Source of the DNA: Psychrobacter sp. UBA3483
GTDB taxonomy: Bacteria; Pseudomonadota; Gammaproteobacteria; Pseudomonadales; Moraxellaceae
Reading direction: 5' to 3'
Assembly: GCF_002377905.1 (NCBI RefSeq)
Contig: NZ_DFQS01000018.1
Coordinates: 1 to 25,892 of the forward strand
Length of the DNA stretch: 25,892 bases
The notes under the pieces are model-generated. The model made no database searches, was not told the origin of the DNA, and worked only from the letters and a program-made list of their open reading frames with translations. Numbering within the stretch: position 1 is the stretch's first letter; each line of letters opens with the position of its first letter. Positions 24,427 to 25,892 of this stretch are shown piece by piece. The translations under genes were made by a program, and so were the position numbers.

Positions 24427-24461
24427 AAAAAAACGCCAAGTCTTCAAACTTAGCGTTTTTT
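24427..24461 (-). terminator. terminator between prs and rplY
   Basis: AAAAAACGC-C-AAGT (24428-24441) pairs with ACTT-A-GCGTTTTTT (24448-24461) with one mismatch. The minus strand ends in seven T, so it ends prs transcripts or attenuates read-through into rplY. Confidence 0.8.
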
Positions 24462-24498
24462 AGTAGGGTATTTTTTAGCAACGAAAATACATCTTTAC

Positions 24499-25446
24499 CT
24501 AAGCATCAAACATAGCGCTGATAGATTCTTCGTTATTGATACGGCGTAAGCTTTCAGCAAGCATCGGTGCGATACTTACTTGACGAATTTTGCTACAAGC
24601 TTTAGCTGCGTCAGACAATGGAATGGTGTCGGTAACCACAATTTCATCGAGTGCTGATTCGCTGATATTTTTTAGCGCATTTCCCGATAGGACAGGGTGG
24701 GTAATATAAGCGAGTACGCGGCGCGCGCCGTTTTGCTTTAGGGCTTCAGCTGCTTTGCATAACGTGCCTGCGGTATCGACCATGTCATCAACGATAACGC
24801 AATCACGATCACGGACATCACCGATGATGTGCATCACTTGTGATTCATTGGCACGGGCACGGCGTTTATCAATAATCGCCATGTCGGTATCGCCCAATTG
24901 CTTCGCCATCGCGCGTGCACGCACCACGCCGCCAACGTCCGGTGAAACCACCATGATGTTGTCATAATCTTGTTTTTTAAGATCGTTTAATAAAACAGGC
25001 GTACCGTAGATGTTATCGACTGGGATATCAAAGAAACCCTGAATCTGATCTGAGTGCAAATCAACGGTCATGACGCGGTCAATACTGACGATGTTCAGCA
25101 TGTCAGCGACGACTTTAGCCGAGATAGGTACACGTGCTGAACGCGGACGGCGGTCTTGACGGGCATAACCGAAGTACGGCATGACAGCGGTAATCCGGCC
25201 AGCACTAGAGCGACGCAGCGCATCGGCCATCATCATGATTTCCATCAAATTGTCGTTGGTCGGTGCACAAGTAGGCTGCATGATAAACACGTCTTTACCA
25301 CGTACGTGTTCTTTGATTTCCACGGCAATTTCGCCATCAGAAAAACGCGTGATGTCAGCTTTACCAAGAGGTATATGAAGATGATCGGCTACGGTTTTTG
25401 CTAATTCAGGGTGAGCATTACCCGTAAAAATCGCCAAATAAGGCAT
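24499..25446 (-). CDS. prs: ribose-phosphate pyrophosphokinase (PRPP synthetase)
   Basis: 315-residue cytoplasmic enzyme making PRPP from ribose 5-phosphate and ATP, feeding purine, pyrimidine, NAD, His and Trp synthesis. FSDGEIAVEIKEHVRGKDVFIMQPT is the N-terminal region. YFGYARQDRRPRSARVPI is the ATP-contact segment. DLHSDQIQGFF is conserved. VIVDDMVDTAGT (residues 217-228) is the PRPP-binding motif. Length equals that of E. coli Prs (315). AGGA lies 8 nt before the ATG. tRNA-Gln lies 110 nt upstream on the same strand with no terminator seen between them, so co-transcription is possible. Confidence 0.98.
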   Translation of the reverse strand: MPYLAIFTGNAHPELAKTVADHLHIPLGKADITRFSDGEIAVEIKEHVRGKDVFIMQPTCAPTNDNLMEIMMMADALRRSSAGRITAVMPYFGYARQDRRPRSARVPISAKVVADMLNIVSIDRVMTVDLHSDQIQGFFDIPVDNIYGTPVLLNDLKKQDYDNIMVVSPDVGGVVRARAMAKQLGDTDMAIIDKRRARANESQVMHIIGDVRDRDCVIVDDMVDTAGTLCKAAEALKQNGARRVLAYITHPVLSGNALKNISESALDEIVVTDTIPLSDAAKACSKIRQVSIAPMLAESLRRINNEESISAMFDA

Positions 25447-25556
25447 GACAGAAGTCCTATTGATTAACTCAAGCAGCGACCGCTAAGCAGTATCAAACTG
25501 CTCAAATTTAGAAAAGAGTATGGAAAACTATTGATGACTACTATTACAGTAAAAAA

Positions 25557-25632
25557 TGGCAGGGGTAGCTGGACTCGAACCAACGGATGTCAGGATCAAA
25601 ACCTGATGCCTTACCAACTTGGCTATACCCCT
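25557..25632 (-). tRNA. tRNA-Gln (TTG)
   Basis: 76-nt tRNA with encoded CCA. Acceptor AGGGGTA/TACCCCT, anticodon loop TTTTGAT (TTG) on stem TCAGG/CCTGA, T arm GTTGG-TTCGAGT-CCAGC with one G-U pair. It decodes CAA/CAG. It precedes prs, and a second copy begins at the window end. Confidence 0.96.
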
Positions 25633-25774
25633 GTAATGTCTAGGCTGTGTACGTCGATATCTAGGTATAATTTATAGTAAATTATGCTTAGAATAGCGTC
25701 ACGACCTGTTCGTTATTGTATAAACAGATAAACCGTCTACATCATAACTTTTCCCTAACGGTGTTCATTGCAAA

Positions 25775-25804
25775 CTATACCGAAACTGGAATAACGTTGT
25801 CAAT
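25775..25804 (-). promoter_or_regulatory. promoter of tRNA-Gln (and possibly prs)
   Basis: On the minus strand TTGACA (25799-25804), an 18-nt spacer, then TATAGT (25775-25780). A second overlapping TTGACA lies six bases further upstream. It sits between the two tRNA-Gln genes, about 140 nt before the first. Confidence 0.7.
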
Positions 25805-25874
25805 GTCAATAAAATAAGCGTTTATTTAAAAACGGCTTATAATGACGACATATCGAACGCTTTACACTTAAAAA

Positions 25875-25892
25875 TGGCAGGGGTAGCTGGAC
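25875..25892 (-). tRNA. second tRNA-Gln, 3' end only (cut by window edge)
   Basis: The last 18 bases are identical to the 3' end of the complete tRNA-Gln (CCA end, acceptor strand and start of the T arm on the minus strand). The remainder lies outside the window. Confidence 0.85.

Overview
The window looks like chromosomal DNA of a gammaproteobacterium of the Moraxellaceae, most probably Psychrobacter. This rests on the housekeeping proteins (HemL, Ppx, a short AccA, TilS, ProC, ThiD, PanD, Pth, L25, Prs), on the A+T-rich spacers, and on the tRNA-Gln/prs/rplY/pth order. The genus is inferred from remembered protein character, not from a search. No phage, transposase, CRISPR array or rRNA is visible.

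Layout. 1-1435: two tandem minus-strand lipoprotein genes with near-identical signal peptides, low-complexity Asn/Lys/Tyr-rich segments and a shared upstream 10-mer. 1436-2395: a large intergenic region that holds the most interesting element, an apparent CsrB/RsmZ-type regulatory RNA on the plus strand. It has a perfect 18-bp GacA-type box, eight GGA motifs, most of them in small hairpin loops, and a terminator. 2396-3168: a CsbD-family stress protein and a spacer ending in stacked palindromes. 3169-6182: a TetR-family regulator followed by a lone molybdopterin oxidoreductase. 6310-8499: dadA-like and ygfZ-like genes on the minus strand; ygfZ carries an in-frame hexanucleotide microsatellite. 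8834-10550: a PhnA/YjdM zinc-ribbon protein and hemL. 10679-11107: an Mpo1-like (DUF962) protein. 11544-15918: ppx, accA and tilS. 15936-16448: an A+T-rich GNAT acetyltransferase. 16667-19160: proC, yggT and convergent thiD. 19643-19993: tRNA-Ser(GCT) and tRNA-Arg(ACG), each with its own promoter. 20243-21942: an RDD membrane protein and a convergent Na+/Ca2+ exchanger-like protein. 22186-25632 (minus strand): tRNA-Gln(TTG), prs, rplY, pth and panD. The 3' end of a second tRNA-Gln is cut by the window edge.

How the parts fit. Most of the window is core metabolism: tetrapyrrole, fatty-acid, proline, thiamine, pantothenate and PRPP synthesis, polyphosphate turnover, and tRNA supply and rescue. 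Convergent genes are separated by strong bidirectional hairpin terminators. The accessory interest lies between genes: the Gac/Rsm-type RNA, a dispersed palindromic repeat present in two copies (19281-19347 and 22079-22155), palindromic operator candidates before tetR, and repeats in the pth/rplY spacer.
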